DNA from: Prado023 sp963706885
GTDB taxonomy: Bacteria; Actinomycetota; Actinomycetes; S36-B12; CAIYMF01
Reading direction: 5' to 3'
DNA: 64,000 bases
Assembly: GCA_963706885.1 (NCBI GenBank)
Contig: CAVPNX010000020.1
Location: 39,889 to 103,888, forward strand
Part shown: piece after piece, positions 63,959 through 64,000 of the stretch
How the letters are laid out: the number at the start of each line of letters is the position of its first letter
How positions within the stretch are numbered: position 1 is the stretch's first letter
Program-made: the position numbers and the translations under genes
The notes under the pieces: model-generated
Told to the model about the DNA's origin: nothing
Database searches by the model: none
Seen by the model: the letters and a program-made list of their open reading frames with translations, nothing else

Positions 63959-64000
63959 GGCCCCAGTGTCCCCCCGATGCACGGACGCCGCACTCACCAG

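Overview
The window is about 70% GC, uses many GTG starts and 4-8 nt gene overlaps, and carries gene families typical of Actinomycetota: a CitA-type citrate synthase, mycobacterial-type SerC, DUF2530, DUF3027, DUF3263 and DUF5709 proteins, a bacterial XPB helicase with its partner, a mycoredoxin-like glutaredoxin, and a stand-alone groEL behind CIRCE elements. I cannot name a genus. No rRNA, tRNA, CRISPR array, insertion sequence or prophage gene was seen.

Layout. 1-7.7 kb: end of a membrane protein, an ABC exporter pair (NatB/NatA type), a PH-domain protein, pdxH, citrate synthase, serC. 7.7-14.6 kb: an actinobacterial housekeeping block (DUF2530, DUF3027, a DUF2771-like lipoprotein, cold-shock protein, XPB partner and XPB helicase, DUF5709). 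14.7-22.1 kb: heat-shock groEL with tandem CIRCE operators, an LtrA-like protein, a broken GNAT gene, then a SAM riboswitch ahead of a threonine-synthase-like enzyme and a CysO/ThiS-like sulfur carrier. 22.2-30.4 kb: a membrane hydrolase, the threonine-to-glycine pair kbl-tdh, an ion channel, a methyltransferase, a secreted beta-helix/FN3 protein and a secreted nuclease. 30.5-37.3 kb: a tightly overlapped kinase/receiver/receiver/GGDEF-EAL operon and two Gfo/Idh/MocA oxidoreductases, one with an extra N-terminal domain. 37.3-48.6 kb: a polar amino acid ABC transporter facing a complete ornithine-degradation operon (ord-ortA-ortB-oraS-oraE-mutL-like-orr). 48.7-52.9 kb: DipZ-like thiol redox protein, PfkB kinase, glutaredoxin, ArsR-phosphatase fusion. 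53.1-61.4 kb: five paralogous exported proteins with two NTF2-like regions and an HExxH metallopeptidase-like domain, arranged as two facing operons. 61.5-64 kb: an acyltransferase, a DUF1295 membrane protein and a SOUL heme-binding protein.

How the genes work together. Ornithine (racemase, B12/PLP aminomutase, dehydrogenase, thiolase) and threonine (Tdh, Kbl) are both converted to acetyl-CoA plus alanine or glycine, with citrate synthase in the same window and a polar amino acid importer beside the ornithine operon. This suggests amino acids are a carbon and energy source. The SAM riboswitch places the threonine-synthase-like enzyme and its carrier protein under methionine control, which points to homocysteine synthesis rather than threonine synthesis.

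The most novel item is the five-gene family of exported metallopeptidase-like proteins at 53.1-61.4 kb; I know of no described function for it. At least fourteen apparent frameshifts lie in ten genes, including groEL and pdxH. Most look like single-base sequence errors, so gene ends near them are approximate.
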